Positions 1 through 13,480 are shown, numbered from the stretch's first letter. The stretch: DNA of 64,000 nt from Artemisia argyi (GCA_030686995.1 CM060693.1:109021243-109085242), one strand, 5' to 3'. Notes: generated from the letters alone by a model not told the origin. A program made the numbers and translations.

Positions 1-1857
1 ACTTTCCATTTAAAGTGACTTTCCACTTTTAGCAGGTTTCCATAAATAGTAAGTTTCCACTTTTAGAAAGTTTCCATAATTAGAAAGTTGAATCATTATT
101 CGTGAAATCAAAGTATCTTTTAACATTTTTACACATTTGGTCCTTAGGGTTTCATAACTTTACATTTTAACCCTTTACTTTCCAAAATTACACTTTAAAC
201 CTTTTAGTATTCAAAGTTACACATTAAACCCTTAGCTTATCCATTTTACATAATGATCCCTTATTTTATCATGTTATACGAATATACCTTCAAGTATTCA
301 CAATTTACACTTTAAGTCCTTCAAGTTATTAAAGTTACATATTTAACCCTTTAATTTACAATTCCAACTTTTAATTATCTATAATTACATATTAAGCCAT
401 TAAATTACCAAATTAGCACAAAACCCCCTGAATATATTTTATTACTCAAATCAGTCCCAAGTTTCCAGAAATTACACTTTTAGTCCCTCTACTTTAATTA
501 TTTTCAAAACAAACCCTAATTAATCATTAAATACATTTTAATCCATTTAAATACAAAATTTACACATAGCACCCTTAAGTTATATTTTATTCGAATTATA
601 AATGATCAAATTTAAGTTCTAAAAATAACCCTTAAGTTTTAAAGTTTACGAAACACACCCAAATCATTTATACCAAATCGTATAACATTTTTATGCATGA
701 TTAAAAACCCTAATCAAACCTAATCCAATTTTAATCATTTCCAGCACATTAAAGATCATTAATCATTACAAAAACAAGCCCTAATTCATAAAATCAAATC
801 GTATGGATTTTCCCCTTTTATTTATACACGTTTTATTTAAAAATCGATAAACCAAAATAATTCGAAAACACATGATTCAAGCCATGATAATTCTTCCAAA
901 AATTTTCCAGATCATATTACATTATAACAAGTGTAAATAAATTTTATTAGGAATTGTTATGGATCGGAAGGTATATTACACAATTACACTCGTTTTTAGG
1001 GTTTTAAATCACGAAAGGGATGTCGAGCATGCATGGGTAGAATCCAACAATTTATTTGATGTTTATAAGGTATAAAGGGTCTGAGAAAAATACCAAATCA
1101 ATTTTGGAACGTGTGGAAACAGCAGTTCGATCAGATGTATACTCGATTGGCCAAAACACTCCAAAAATCGTCACGACTTCACCAAAGGCCTAGAAACCTT
1201 GAAACCAATTTTCGTGGGTCTTATTACATGTAAGGAACATCAGAAAAATGATAGATGAATTATATAGTGGTCGATTGAAGCAAAAACATTTTACCTCTTT
1301 TCTAGGGCTCGACAAAGGAAAACAAATGCTACGATCGTGTAAGGCTTCAACAATTCGAATGGGATTTTTCTTGGCTTCTTAGGATGTTGATGAATCACAG
1401 AAAAATGCTTGAGAGTGATGGGAGAGTCGAATGGGGGAGAATTGTTTGTGTGTGTATTAAATCGGTTTTAGGGTTTTTGGGTGGAAAAAATGATATGGTT
1501 TGACTAAAATAAAAGAATGCCGTGATATGGGGGAGGGAGGACCAGGAAATTTCGTGATTTATGATAGCCCAAATATTCATGGTGATTACCTTCCTTAATT
1601 ATTCATATATATCTTTTAAAATCAAATTAAACCAAAATAAAACTATATATATACATCATTCGGCCATATGAGGGTATTTTAGTAATTTTACCACTTGTAT
1701 AAATGTTAAATGTAATAGTTAAAATTATTTGGATACATAACTTGTGCATTGTTTGAAGTTTGGGATTTATTTGGAGACTTTATAAGCTTTTAATTAAATT
1801 TCAAATTTGTAAGGGCAATTTGGTCTTTTCACATGTTCTCGGATTTTAGGTGTTACA
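1..1857 (-). repeat. 3' LTR of element A (partial, cut by window edge)
   Basis: Bases 1-1857 match 6771-8632 almost perfectly. I noticed about eight substitutions (for example c/t at 552/7322 and g/t in the tract near 1387) and one 5-bp insertion in the right copy (near 8206). Identity is therefore about 99.6%, which implies a very recent insertion. The repeat ends GGTGTTACA at 1857 (plus-strand reading). About 1.5 kb of this LTR lies outside the window. Confidence 0.93.
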
Positions 1858-1907
1858 ACTTCTTCCCCTCTAAAAAGAAAAATTTCGTCCTCGAAATTTG
1901 AAGTCGC
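1858..1907 (-). other. Polypurine tract and polyprotein tail of element A
   Basis: Read on the minus strand, the bases just before the 3' LTR are AGAGGGGAAGAAGT, a typical second-strand primer tract. Immediately upstream a frame reads NFEDEIF, a C-terminal signature of Ty3/gypsy chromovirus (Tekay/Del-type) polyproteins. This small relic gives the lineage of an otherwise non-coding interior. Confidence 0.8.
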
Positions 1908-4900
1908 AAAGTTAGACGAAGTCATAGCAAACCGCAAAAGTCGTTACAAACATTTTCACGCCCGGGGAGGTTCTTCCAAAAGATCTTCAGACCAAATAGT
2001 TTCTCATGACTCGTAGTTATTGTCAAAACAGTTTCAGATTTCTCAGAAGGGCATATCATATTGAATTTGAATCAAAAGGATAATGTACCAAACATAACGG
2101 ATGATAAACGAATTCTCCTGGAAGAGGTATAAAAATACATAGGATTTTCATCGAATTGATTAGGCGAATCAGATGAGAATACATTGAATTGTAGCAAACA
2201 TGGGGTGATATACGGTTTAACCCTTCAGCTTCTCAGATAGTCTCGGCTTTTAGATAACCTTCCAAAGGTATTCTCATAAACGAACAGATCTCATTTCCTC
2301 AAAGTCCACAATCAGATAGCAGAACATAATGAACAACTTTGCGAATGCGAATTGTATACGGACAGAAAGCATATCGTTAGATATCGTCAACGGCAGAAAT
2401 TTCATAATGGAACCTAAGATCAGCAAAACACGTGTCGAGAATCCAAACGTATCGAATCGTATAACAAGGACAGCAGATCAAACGTATAGGTAGAATGAAC
2501 CTAAAGTCTCACTAAACTCAGATGATCTTGATCAGATGCCAGAATTCTAAAGCTTCTAAGGCACTCCTCGAAATATCACATGCCCACCATAAGTGCACGT
2601 TATATGATGTAAGTATTATCACGTTGGCCAGGCGTCATAATACTGGCATCATATACATATGCCCTCATGATGATCATACTTTATCTCAAGTCGTGAACAC
2701 CCAAACTTATTTAAATCCACCTAGTCCACCTATAGTCTCAGAGGTCACCAAAATCAAACAACATAACTAAGAGAACGAAATTACTCGAAGAGTAACGGAG
2801 ATCCGAGAATGTCATTCAAAATTAAGGTACGTCATCAGTAACGTCAATTCTTTACAGCATCATCTCGTCTAAACACAATGTCCGCTTTCAAATCCGTCCA
2901 CTCATTTACAAATTTCAAAATTTCTTCCAAGTTGGGGTAGTCTGTTTACTCTTGTCCATCTTGCCTCATGATTAAAAGAATTTAAACTCGAGTCTGGTTC
3001 CTCCGGTCTTCAGCAGCTCCTCTTGGTAGTGTGGCATCGTAACGGCAGTCTCTGACGCAATCACTGTGGATTCCTCCATCCGCAGGTCTGCTTCTGCTCT
3101 CAATTCATCTTAGTACAACTAAAATGAATAGAGAAACAAGAGTGCGTGTCTTTGACAGGTCTTCTAACATAGCTCCAGGTCTTAAGGTACATGCTGTTGT
3201 TGTCGACTCCAAGTTGTGTTGAATGGTTCGTCTTCTTTGGTCTGGTTGTCTTGATGCCCAAACCGAAATCTTCACGTGTTGCATGATGTATGATTGAGCA
3301 CTATCCCAGTTCCTCTCTTCTTCTTGTGTGCTTCTTCCATGATAATGCTTGTCGCAACCATCTTCTACTACTCTTCCACCAGGTTTCAAACTCCGATAAC
3401 GGTCTTCGATCTTGGTCCCTCTTGTGAAAGCTCTGTCTTCACATTTTACAAGGTAGCGTTGTCTATTATGCTTTCTGAACGTCAATCAAATTTCTCTTCC
3501 ACAACAAAGGGTCATCTCACCAATAATCTCTATGTTCTTCTTTCGTTTTAGAACACAACCCAATGTCATACTATGACAACTTGTCCAAAACACGCGAAAA
3601 ACATGATTATTCTAGCCAACACCATTGGCATCATTCAAGTTCATAACTGTTATAACGAGTGCAAAGGCAACTTCAGAAATCATCTCAGGGAATTTTCACA
3701 TCGCCTTCTTTCTTCTTCAGGAACTGAAATACTTCCCAAAGGTTACTCTCGGTTAGTTAACCCCCTTCTTAGAAGTTTTTGTGGTTGCTTCTTCAGCCTT
3801 CAAATCTAAAGTGATGCAATCAGACGCGGAGTTTCAAAGGAAGACCAAATTAATTATTGATACGCGGAAACAGATAATGATTTGTGATAGTGGTACGTTT
3901 AAGTTCACGATAGTCGATACGTCATCGCATACTTCTCTCGTTCTTCTTCATAAACAAACAAGAGCATCTAAAGAGAATCACCAAGGTTAAAAATCATATT
4001 CCATCAGCTCCTTCAATCTCTCAACTTCTATGGCACCATGGTTTCTTCACTGATATCAGTTCAATGTCCACTCTACTTCTTAAGCAGGAAGGAGTACCAA
4101 AAGGTTCATCAGAGAATACCGGAAAATCTTTGTATGACAAAATATTTCCCAATAGCAGAACTTTATAAGGGTTGATAATAAGGGTTTTCAGGAGAAACTT
4201 GATAATCATATGAGTTCGGGTTGGTGTTTCCATTGTGGTAGAAATTTCAGCAGATGCAGAGAGTCATCATAATGAAATAGGATGAAGCAGATTTTTAAGG
4301 TCACATTCCAGATATGGTAGTCTATGGTATCTTCACGAATAGCCATTCAGTCCAAAAGACCGTACAATCAGACATCTCAAAGTCAAAGGATTCATAGAGT
4401 GAATACAGTCGTCAAATCATACAGATAGTTCATATAACAGAGTCAAGTACATGGTTCAACAAAAATGTTGGGATGGATAAACGAACAGTTCAATGTGTAG
4501 GAATTTCGTTTAGCTTCTTAGCATAAGTAGCAGGTAGGATGTGTATCATTGGTAATACGAATATCGTATAATCGTCAATTGTGAGAGGTACAGAATCTCA
4601 GTTATCAGCATCATCATGCTTAGTTAACAAATCCATATATAGATAGTATTTACATCATACCCTTCCAAAGGAAACGGTTGGCAGAACAAGGTTCATTATT
4701 CAAAGAGGGGAGACAAAACTTCTCATATTCGTGGTTCATAATTACCAAAATTCTCATAGGAGTAATAATGGATCATACAGAGTTAAGTAGTATCGGATGA
4801 TACATTCATACCCAGCATAAGTAATGAATTTACAGAATGTGTCGAACACATTGTGGTTGAATGACCTACGATGTGGTCGAAAAGGTGTCAAACAGCTTAT

Positions 4901-5260
4901 CAAACAAATCGGAGGCGGAGATCAAAATCTGAAGGTGAAACTTAAATGTGTAAGGTATCCAGGTAGCCTTCCGAGGTATTCCAAACTTACTTGGTTACTA
5001 AGCTTAAGTTGCAAAACTTCTAACTTCTGAAACAAAAGTCCTTATAAGGCTCATCTAAGAGCAAAGGCACGATCAGAGTGATACGGAAGCAAATGATACT
5101 TACATAAATGTCTTAGTCTACCCATTCCTCACTGGTAATAACTTAGGTTCCTATGGGGAATCCTAATGTAAAGTTTCAAAGGTTGTCTTATGAGCGCGTA
5201 CAGTGGAAACTTAGGGGTCCAAACTTCACAGGTCAAGGGTAAATGTATTACGAATCGCAG
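1908..5260 (-). other. Degenerate interior of element A, no intact gene
   Basis: This 3.3 kb segment keeps no reverse transcriptase, integrase or gag domain that I can recognise. Open frames are short (the longest is about 126 codons on the minus strand at 3105-3485) and show no family motif. A short open stretch at about 3000-3100 on the minus strand is rich in E, T and R but unrecognised. The element probably moved with proteins supplied by a related autonomous copy. Confidence 0.65.
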
Positions 5261-5263
5261 CCT

Positions 5264-5277
5264 GGTCTCTGATACCA
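5264..5277 (-). other. Primer-binding site of element A (initiator Met tRNA)
   Basis: On the minus strand TGGTATCAGAG begins four bases after the LTR end. It is complementary to the 3' end of plant initiator methionine tRNA and fixes the element's orientation. Confidence 0.9.
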
Positions 5278-5281
5278 TAGT

Positions 5282-8200
5282 TGTAACACCCCAACCCGAT
5301 AAGGGTAGAAGTATTACATTACAGTGACATATCAGAACAAACACAAGCATATGATTCATACATACAACGAAATTCAGGGTTACAAATGAAAATCTGAAAC
5401 TACAAGGTTACAAAACAATAATTAAATACTATGTCTAATAAAATGAACTTCATCTAATTGTCTCTAGTCCAAAGCATAGTCTTCTAAGTCCAGTCACACT
5501 CTCTTCCCATAACCCAGCTTCCTACTAAAACCTGCCGCAGGAAAAGGAAATGCGGCTGAGCTTAAAAAGCCCAGTGAACAGATACATATACAAAGCAATG
5601 ATAATGAAATAGAACTGAAATATAGTGCATTGGGGAAATAGAATAAGGAATAGATAAAAGAGTAACAGAATAGAAAGAAGAAAGGATAGTCATCTACCAC
5701 GAGCCCAGAAACATATCATATCATATAAGCCGTCAATACCATAATTCTTCATAATCATATAGAGGGGAGTCCTCTCAGATAATCAGATAATATGAGGGGT
5801 GTCCTCATTCTTCAAATGGGTGGAGTAGCGAACTCCCAGAAATTGTGAAAGGCATGTATAGCACACAGTACCAGTCACCTCAAAGTCATAGTTAAATCCA
5901 CTAAACAGAACAGATCTAGGATTGCAACCCATACGCCCCTTACTCAAAGTCAATCTCAAAGTCATATACTCAAAGTCATAATGGCCATAATAGTAATCAT
6001 AAAAAGGGACGGCGTGAGAAATCACTCACCCACACATGAGTCATGCCAGTGGTGCATCACAGACATGCCTATGGTACCTCCATAGGTAGGGAAACAGAAA
6101 TGGCTCGGGTATCAAACTAAGAGTCAGGTCTCAAAGTCATGCAAAAGGTCATATAGCAAAGGTTTATCTCAAAGTCATCTCAAAATCATATCAGAAATAG
6201 TATTCAAGGTCCATTCAGAGTTTATCAGGTCAAGGTTCGTATTCAAAAATCAATTCATGGTTCAGTTCAAAAGTCCGTTTCAAAAGTTTCTATTAAAAGT
6301 CCAATTTAAATAATCTTTTAAAACAGTTTTCATAAAAATGGTCTTTCAAAATATAGGGTTCATGAAAGTTAAATAACCTTTCTTTTAAAAAGAATTTTAG
6401 CATCATTTATAAACATCTTTTCAAATCGGTTCTTCTCAAAACATTTCCATGGCATAATTAAAAGGTTTTCATAGCATGGTTTCATAACGGAGGTCATATC
6501 AAGTGGGATCAACAGAGAAAGTTCAAGTAAAGGGGATCATAGCAATGGCATCAATTTGGGAACTAACGGATCAGAATATGAAAGAGATCATGAGAAACCT
6601 TTTGAGAAAGGTCAGAATATCTGTACCTCAATCGCCATCGAAATCATAACATACGTAAGCATATGGGAACACTCCTTCTTCAACAAATCTACACGAATTA
6701 ATGGTCGGCTTGTTATTAATAACTTATTCAATTCAGATTTCTCATTTTAGTCGGCTTTCCAGTTTTAGTAACTTTCCATTTAAAGTGACTTTCCACTTTT
6801 AGCAGGTTTCCATAAATAGTAAGTTTCCACTTTTAGAAAGTTTCCATAATTAGAAAGTTGAATCATTATTCGTGAAATCAAAGTATCTTTTAACATTTTT
6901 ACACATTTGGTCCTTAGGGTTTCATAACTTTACATTTTAACCCTTTACTTTCCAAAATTACACTTTAAACCTTTTAGTATTCAAAGTTACACATTAAACC
7001 CTTAGCTTATCCATTTTACATAATGATCCCTTATTTTATCATGTTATACGAATATACCTTCAAGTATTCACAATTTACACTTTAAGTCCTTCAAGTTATT
7101 AAAGTTACATATTTAACCCTTTAATTTACAATTCCAACTTTTAATTATCTATAATTACATATTAAGCCATTAAATTACCAAATTAGCACAAAACCCCCTG
7201 AATATATTTTATTACTCAAATCAGTCCCAAGTTTCCAGAAATTACACTTTTAGTCCCTCTACTTTAATTATTTTCAAAACAAACCCTAATTAATCATTAA
7301 ATACATTTTAATCCATTTAAATATAAAATTTACACATAGCACCCTTAAGTTATATTTTATTCGAATTATAAATGATCAAATTTAAGTTCTAAAAATAACC
7401 CTTAAGTTTTAAAGTTTACGAAACACACCCAAATCATTTATACCAAATCGTATAACATTTTTATGCATGATTAAAAACCCTAATCAAACCTAATCCAATT
7501 TTAATCATTTCCAGCACATTAAAGATCATTAATCATTACAAAAACAAGCCCTAATTCATAAAATCAAATCGTATGGATTTTCCCCTTTTATTTATACACG
7601 TTTTATTTAAAAATCGATAAACCAAAATAATTCGAAAACACATGATTCAAGCCATGATAATTCTTCCAAAAATTTTCCAGATCATATTACATTATAACAA
7701 GTGTAAATAAATTTTATTAGGAATTGTTATGGATCGGAAGGTATATTACACAATTACACTCGTTTTTAGGGTTTTAAATCACGAAAGGGATGTCGAGCAT
7801 GCATGGGTCGAATCCAACAATTTATTTGATGTTTATAAGGTATAAAGGGTCTGAGAAAAATACCAAATCAATTTTGGAACGTGTGGAAACAGCAGTTCGA
7901 TCAGATGTATACTCGATTGGCCAAAACACTCCAAAAATCGTCACAACTTCACCAAAGGCCTAGCAACCTTGAAACCAATTTTCGTGGGTCTTATTACATG
8001 TAAGGAACATCAGAAAAATGATAGATGAATTATATAGTGGTCGATTGAAGCAGAAACATTTTACCTCTTTTCTAGGGCTCGACAAAGGAAAACAAATGCT
8101 ACGATCGTGTAAGGCTTCAACAATTCGAATGGGATTTTTCTTGGCTTCTTAGGATGTTTATGAATCACAGAAAAATGCTTGAGAGTGATGGGAGAGTCGA

Positions 8201-8632
8201 ATGGGGGCTGTGAGAATTGTTTGTGTGTGTATTAAATCGGTTTTAGGGTTTTTGGGTGGAAAAAATGATATGGTTTGACTAAAATAAAAGAATGCCGTGA
8301 TATGGGGGAGGGAGGACCAGGAAATTTCGTGATTTATGATAGCCCAAATATTCATGGTGATTACCTTCCTTAATTATTCATATATATCTTTTAAAATCAA
8401 ATTAAACCAAAATAAAACTATATATATACATCATTCGGCCATATGAGGGTATTTTAGTAATTTTACCACTTGTATAAATGTTAAATGTAATAGTTAAAAT
8501 TATTTGGATACATAACTTGTGCATTGTTTGAAGTTTGGTATTTATTTGGAGACTTTATAAGCTTTTAATTAAATTTCAAATTTGTAAGGGCAATTTGGTC
8601 TTTTCACATGTTCTCGGATTTTAGGTGTTACA
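5282..8632 (-). repeat. 5' LTR of element A (complete, 3351 bp)
   Basis: The full LTR is bounded by TGTAACACC and GGTGTTACA inverted ends. Much of the shared part (about 6880-7400) is built from a degenerate repeated phrase of the type ttacacttt-aa-ccctt. An ORF of about 65 codons at 8158-8355 (copy at 1395-1580) occurs in both LTRs but has no recognisable domain and is probably incidental. The promoter position was not resolved. Confidence 0.92.
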
Positions 8633-9404
8633 GTTAGATTATAATAAAACACATGTCGAGGATATAGGTGATCGTGACATAGGGAATGATGAAGTAAATA
8701 ACATAAGCTCACTAAGTACCCCACAAGTCCTACCATCATTTGAGGCACACATACCACTCGTGACTTACCCGGAAGAAGTAGACGAGACTATAGGAACCCC
8801 AATAGAGGTAGAACCCTTGGATCAAGCACAACTAGAGAATATATGTTTTAACACTTGTAGTGATGACATTTCTTTTAGTTCTAAGGAAGTTCCTAGTTTT
8901 GATGAACCGAAGCCTCAACCAAAGCCGTTACCTAATCTTCCATCTTTATATGTGAATTTAGGAATTGAAAAAGGTCCTGATCCACCCATCAAACCATATA
9001 GTCCGGGTGGTCTTGGGATAAAGGTAGTAGACTCTAAGCCTTGTAGAGAGGAAGTTGACACAAGAGTGGAAAATGACCTTACATGCTTACATCACCCATT
9101 TATGATTGATCACAAGAAACATTATAGGTTTAAACCGGGTTTATTAGGTCAAGATGGATCCCTGACTAGTAATCTCTTGAAGTTGATTGAAAATGATCCC
9201 TTTCTAGGAGAAAATCTTAATCCACCCATTAACCCGATTGAATTAGGTAAAGCTATGATGATAGGAGCACAACCCTTTGAGCATATAATTCATCCACCAC
9301 TCTTTCCTCACGTGGCATACTTGCACAGAGATGGTGTGTATCGCTACTATCACCCGCACTTAATCCTAAGTGTAGGGAAAACCTCACCTTTATCCATGAA
9401 ATAA
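8633..9404 (+). CDS. Truncated ORF of element F, unknown function
   Basis: An open frame of about 257 codons continues out of the element A LTR and ends at a stop at 9404. The true start was cut away when A inserted, so the first residues from 8625 are LTR-derived. The protein is rich in D, E, P and L, with a proline-rich centre (EPKPQPKPLP) and an aromatic C-terminal part (HYRFKPGLLGQDGS; GVYRYYHPHL). I recall similar segments downstream of gag in Asteraceae Athila-type elements, but I recognise no enzymatic domain. Element B, otherwise collinear, has gag-protease at this place instead. Confidence 0.6.
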
Positions 9405-11855
9405 GGGTAGAGTCAGGCTCGTGACTTGAATAAAAATAAGCGCTTATTGGGAGGCAACCCAAGCTTTATTTATTTATTTGTTTGTTTGTTTGTTTATTTG
9501 ATTTTATTTGTTTCCGTATGCATGTTTTATTTTTGTTGTTTGTGGCTCATATTTCAAAGTAAATTGTGAAAATGCTTTATTTTGTTTTTAACTTCGTCTT
9601 AATTGCATATAAAGGTATTTTGCAAAAGATAAGTGTAAGGGAGATCCAAATTTGTTTATAAGAATGAAATTGAGCATGAACCACAACAATATTAAATGAA
9701 AATGTGTATTAGTAATTGTTTGAGTCAAATGCTTGTATCGAGTCATAATGATGTTTTCCAGGAAGTAAGGCATAAGTTTTTCCAGAAATTTTCCGGAAAC
9801 TTAACATGAGATTTCTGCAGGTCACTTTTGACGGCGTCAGGAATTAATTCCTGACGGCGTCACGTGTAAAAATCTGGAAATTTTACCAGTTTTGTTTTTC
9901 TAACGGAGTCTTAAAGTTTTTGTTGAATCTTTAGTTTTATAATCTCCAGGAAATCTGCAAACATCATTCCACAAGCATTATATCTTTCTTTGTTTTCTAG
10001 GATTTATTATCATATATAGATTGCCGCTGATTTTACGCGAGGTTTCCTTGTTTGTTTTCTCAGGTTTAACAGGTTATGTTTGACAAGAAGATGATTTATA
10101 TTCTGGAAGGGAAGCTTTAATTGTTCATTTTCTTGGAGGAAGATCTAACCTTATTACCATACTATCCATACCGAGCGAATCAGGGGAGTATTTGATTTCA
10201 TTCTTTTACCTGTTTTACTTTTACATTCTTTAATTGAACATTGGGGACAATGTTCATCCTAAGTGTAAGGGGAGGGTAAAATGATGATACCTTATAGATA
10301 CACTTTCGCTTGAGTTTGTTTGTTTGATGGTAGGTGTGTAATAAAACTATGAGAAATACTTGTTGGTGTAATTTTAGCGCCAAATTTAAAATTTTTTACA
10401 ACATTTAGGAGTGAAACTTTAGCCATAGCAAGCGTCTCATGGATAGGAGATTGTATGACTAGCACAAAACCGTATCATTCAGAAAAATTTTCCGCCCAAA
10501 TATGTGAGGTTCGCCTTTAGATTTGATAGGAAAAGCATTTACTATTAGTGCATATGAGTGTACCGGTAGTATTTAGATTTTAGAACTTGCGTTAGTGATG
10601 CATCCCGAGACCGCTAGTGAGACTACATTCGTGTAGTAGGATTTACTACATGATAAGAGGCATTAGATCACCCTTGTGTTAAACCCGTATCATAGTTACT
10701 TGACCATTTAAGTCATATTACTTGGCTAGTTAAGTCAATTAATTTTTCCCACACCATTAGCGTTGTACTCATTTTTAGTACACGAAACCCTTAGTACACC
10801 CCTCCGAGCCTATCTTTTCGTTTCTAACTTTAAGCATCTTACTTAAAGGAAGAATTTGTTACACCCCACTTAAATGTACAACCAAATCGCCTTAGCCTTC
10901 CGTGTATGTACTCATCTTTAGTGCATTATTGTTATTTGTTTAAACCCTTAGTCAATTATCTAATTGATTACATGGTTGCTAAGTCGAGTCATATCCATGT
11001 ACATATTGTTTTGGGACGATTGGGACTCATGGGTAAAGTACTAATGTTATGGAGTAATGGGGAAGAACATCTATTATTACCCCCATATGTGCGTTAATCT
11101 TAAAAGTACTCCAAGTGTTTTGATTATCTTAATTCGAGTCATTAGATTAGTTTATTGTAAAGTATGTAAAAATTCAAGTGTAAGGAGAAATTTCATTCCC
11201 TATGATGAATTATTTTGGATGGTAGGGTAAGAGTGTATGCAAAAAAAAAATAAAAAAAAATTAAGAAAACAAAAAAAAGAAAAAGAAAAAGAAAAGTAAA
11301 AAATCATACGGACTACCATCCCGTTTTATTCTATGTTTATTTTATGTTTTTGTTATTTTTCATTCATTAGCTTAAGTCGAGTCTAGTCTTGGCTTAACAA
11401 TGCCATATTGTACATGTAATTAACCAAGATGATTAGCTCGCCACCAGTAAAGATTGCCTATATCCAACAAAACCGTGTATTCCATATCCCTACACCTAAC
11501 ATTACAACCCTTTAAAAGACCTCTTTGATAGTTTATCCTAGGTGCTTACGCCATGTGGTGGAGGTATGATCCTTTCCCAAGCCTATGGTAATCTATTTTG
11601 TTATGACAGGTAGTGAGAGATGTTTTCAATTTCCATATTGTGATATATACTTTATTACACCCGAGAGATGTGAGTATCTAAACACTATTTGTGAGGTGCT
11701 AGTGTATGATCTCCGTGCTTGTCTTTAGTCTTTAGTGGAACGATTATTTGTTGTAATTACTTTTATATTAGTCTTAAATGACCCCTAACTTGTATTTTGA
11801 CTAGAATAAAAGCGCATTTGCTTGAGGACAAGCAAATCTCAAGTGTAAGGGTATA
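9405..11855 (+). other. Non-coding 3' internal region of element F
   Basis: 2.4 kb without a credible ORF that stays collinear with 48903-51439 of element B. It contains a palindromic pair of TGACGGCGTCA motifs (about 9829-9866), several AAGTGTAAGGG purine tracts (including one just before the LTR), and an A-rich low-complexity tract at 11240-11300. Conservation of a gene-free region between two copies suggests structural or packaging roles, or simply recent common descent. Confidence 0.7.
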
Positions 11856-13276
11856 TGATGAGGCGAAAAATGAACCGTTTTTAGGGGGTCATTTAAGCTG
11901 AAATTGGAATTTATTTGATCAAATATTGCCCTAAATCGTTCCTTTTGTGATTTTAGGTACTTTGGGAGTGAATTCTGGAAAAGGAAGCATTTTGGACGTT
12001 TTTGGAGCATAAAAGTTAAGAAAACGGCAAAGTCTTAATTTTCCTTGCTGGGAACAGTACCTGACGACGTCAAGAAGAATTTTATAACGGCGTCAAGTGC
12101 AAAATGGATGACGACCCAGAGAAAACGTGACGGCGTCAGCACAAGGGCGTCAAGAGTAATTTTGGTGACGGCCCAGAGCAGAATTACACATGACGGCGTC
12201 AGCTATAGATCTAGGCAGTCCGAGAACTTTATTGGCGGTGAGATGACGGCGTCAGAATTTTACTCTTGACGTCGTCACCTCACAAAATCTGTATATACTT
12301 TTCTATTTTTCATTCATTAAAAAGGAACTTGTGTGGAGAATTCTAGGGCCGAACCTAATAAACCCTAGGTCGTTTGTAACAGTATTTTCAAGGGTTTTCA
12401 CCCTTTGAAACCCTTCATGTTCAATTGAGATAAGTTTTCTTCCAATTCATTCAATATGTCTATGTGTTGTTTGAATATATCTTATGCTTGTCTCGATTTT
12501 AAATGCTAGGCTAGATCTATTGTGTGTTTGCTTAGATGTAATGAAACCTAGATGTTGATTATAGGTTGATTGCTTGTTTATAGTTGTAATGGATGAATGA
12601 TTTCAATGTTAAGCTTAAGAAAACTGGCAGATCTCCATTGTGTAACTTGCTTGAACGTCTTAAGAAACATGAACCGATGTGTACTAGGTTTTTATGGTTG
12701 TATTTAATGCATGAGTGAATTCTAGTGATCCCATGTTAGGAGCTTCTTAGCCGGCTCGACATAGGAGTGAAGTAGGAGCTTATAGAATTGGGGAAGTAAG
12801 TACGCCACCCTATGAATGCTATTAAGGAATACAATCCGTCATCCACGCAACTGTAACAAGTAATTAACCTGTAAAAGATATCTCGAGAATAGTGAAATCT
12901 AAGTAAATACAATTCTCCCATATATTGTTCACACCACTATCTTAATTTAGTTTATTTTCATTTTTGTTATTTTATTTTGATTGTATCTGTAGTTATTGGG
13001 TTAGTTGACTAGCAACTAATTCCGCCCATTCTTCCAATACCCGAGATTTTTAATTGCTTTTCATAAAATATAAAAATACAAAAAGAATCATCCCTCACCT
13101 CTAGACCTAGTTTTTAGGTTTTCTAATCCTAGCGACACTATTCCTGAGTTGAACGATCAATCCCCCGGTACTTGTTACTATACTATACTACAACAATCAG
13201 GTACACTGCTTGGTGGAGGTTGTAAGCTTCTCGAGATCCCTCGAGAGGTAAAGCCTGGTGTAATTCCCACGCATCA
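11856..13276 (+). repeat. 3' LTR of element F (1421 bp)
   Basis: Starts TGATGAGG after the purine-rich AAGTGTAAGGGTATA and ends CGCATCA. It is homologous to both LTRs of element B. U3 carries a cluster of TGACG-type sites (about 12060-12280) followed by a TATA-like TGTATATA near 12290. Confidence 0.9.
12060..12280 (+). promoter_or_regulatory. TGACG/GGCGTCA cluster in U3 of element F LTR
   Basis: About nine copies of TGACG or its complement CGTCA, several as the complete palindrome-like TGACGGCGTCA, sit in 220 bp directly upstream of a TATA-like sequence. TGACG is the core of as-1/C-box sites bound by plant TGA-type bZIP factors (established). Use as the element's enhancer is inference. Confidence 0.6.
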
Positions 13277-13480
13277 GTCACATACATTCAGGTTTCATAT
13301 CACAGTTTATTCTTGTAAAGTAGACATACTTATATCTCATAATATACCTTTACTTTTAGCAATCTCTGGAGATGGTCTGCAAAATGGAGTATTCAAAACT
13401 GCATTTACAATTTTTTTTATTTTTTTAGATAGTAACACAATGTGTGCAATTTTTACGTGTAAAGCTTTATCAACTTAAAA

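Larger units (their letters stand above)
1..8632 (-). mobile_element. Element A: Ty3/gypsy Tekay-like large derivative, left end outside window
   Basis: Two long direct repeats (1-1857 and 5282-8632) flank a 3.4 kb interior. The primer-binding site lies beside the right LTR and the purine tract beside the left one, so the element reads on the minus strand. The repeats start TGTAACACC and end GGTGTTACA. The interior has no recognisable long polyprotein, only the tail of one, so this is a non-autonomous large retrotransposon derivative. It interrupts element F. The right flanking five bases are gttag (8633-8637); the left target duplication is outside the window and cannot be checked. Confidence 0.9.
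8633..13276 (+). mobile_element. Element F: right part of an Athila/Tat-like gypsy element
   Basis: From about 9438 to 13276 this segment aligns with element B (48963-52847): the conserved GGGAGGCAACCCA stretch, a long non-coding 3' region, then an LTR beginning TGATGAGG and ending ATCA. Its 5' part lies beyond element A, outside the window. The right flanking five bases are gtcac (13277-13281). F landed next to or inside the FAR1-like region. Confidence 0.85.

Noticed and set aside
2522..2770. Open frame of 82 codons in the interior of element A
   Set aside because: No domain, opposite to the element's strand, and the surrounding interior is degenerate; expected by chance.
5494..5700. 68-codon hydrophobic frame in the LTR of element A
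   Set aside because: Hydrophobic composition reflects T-rich DNA on that strand; no start context or homologue recognised.
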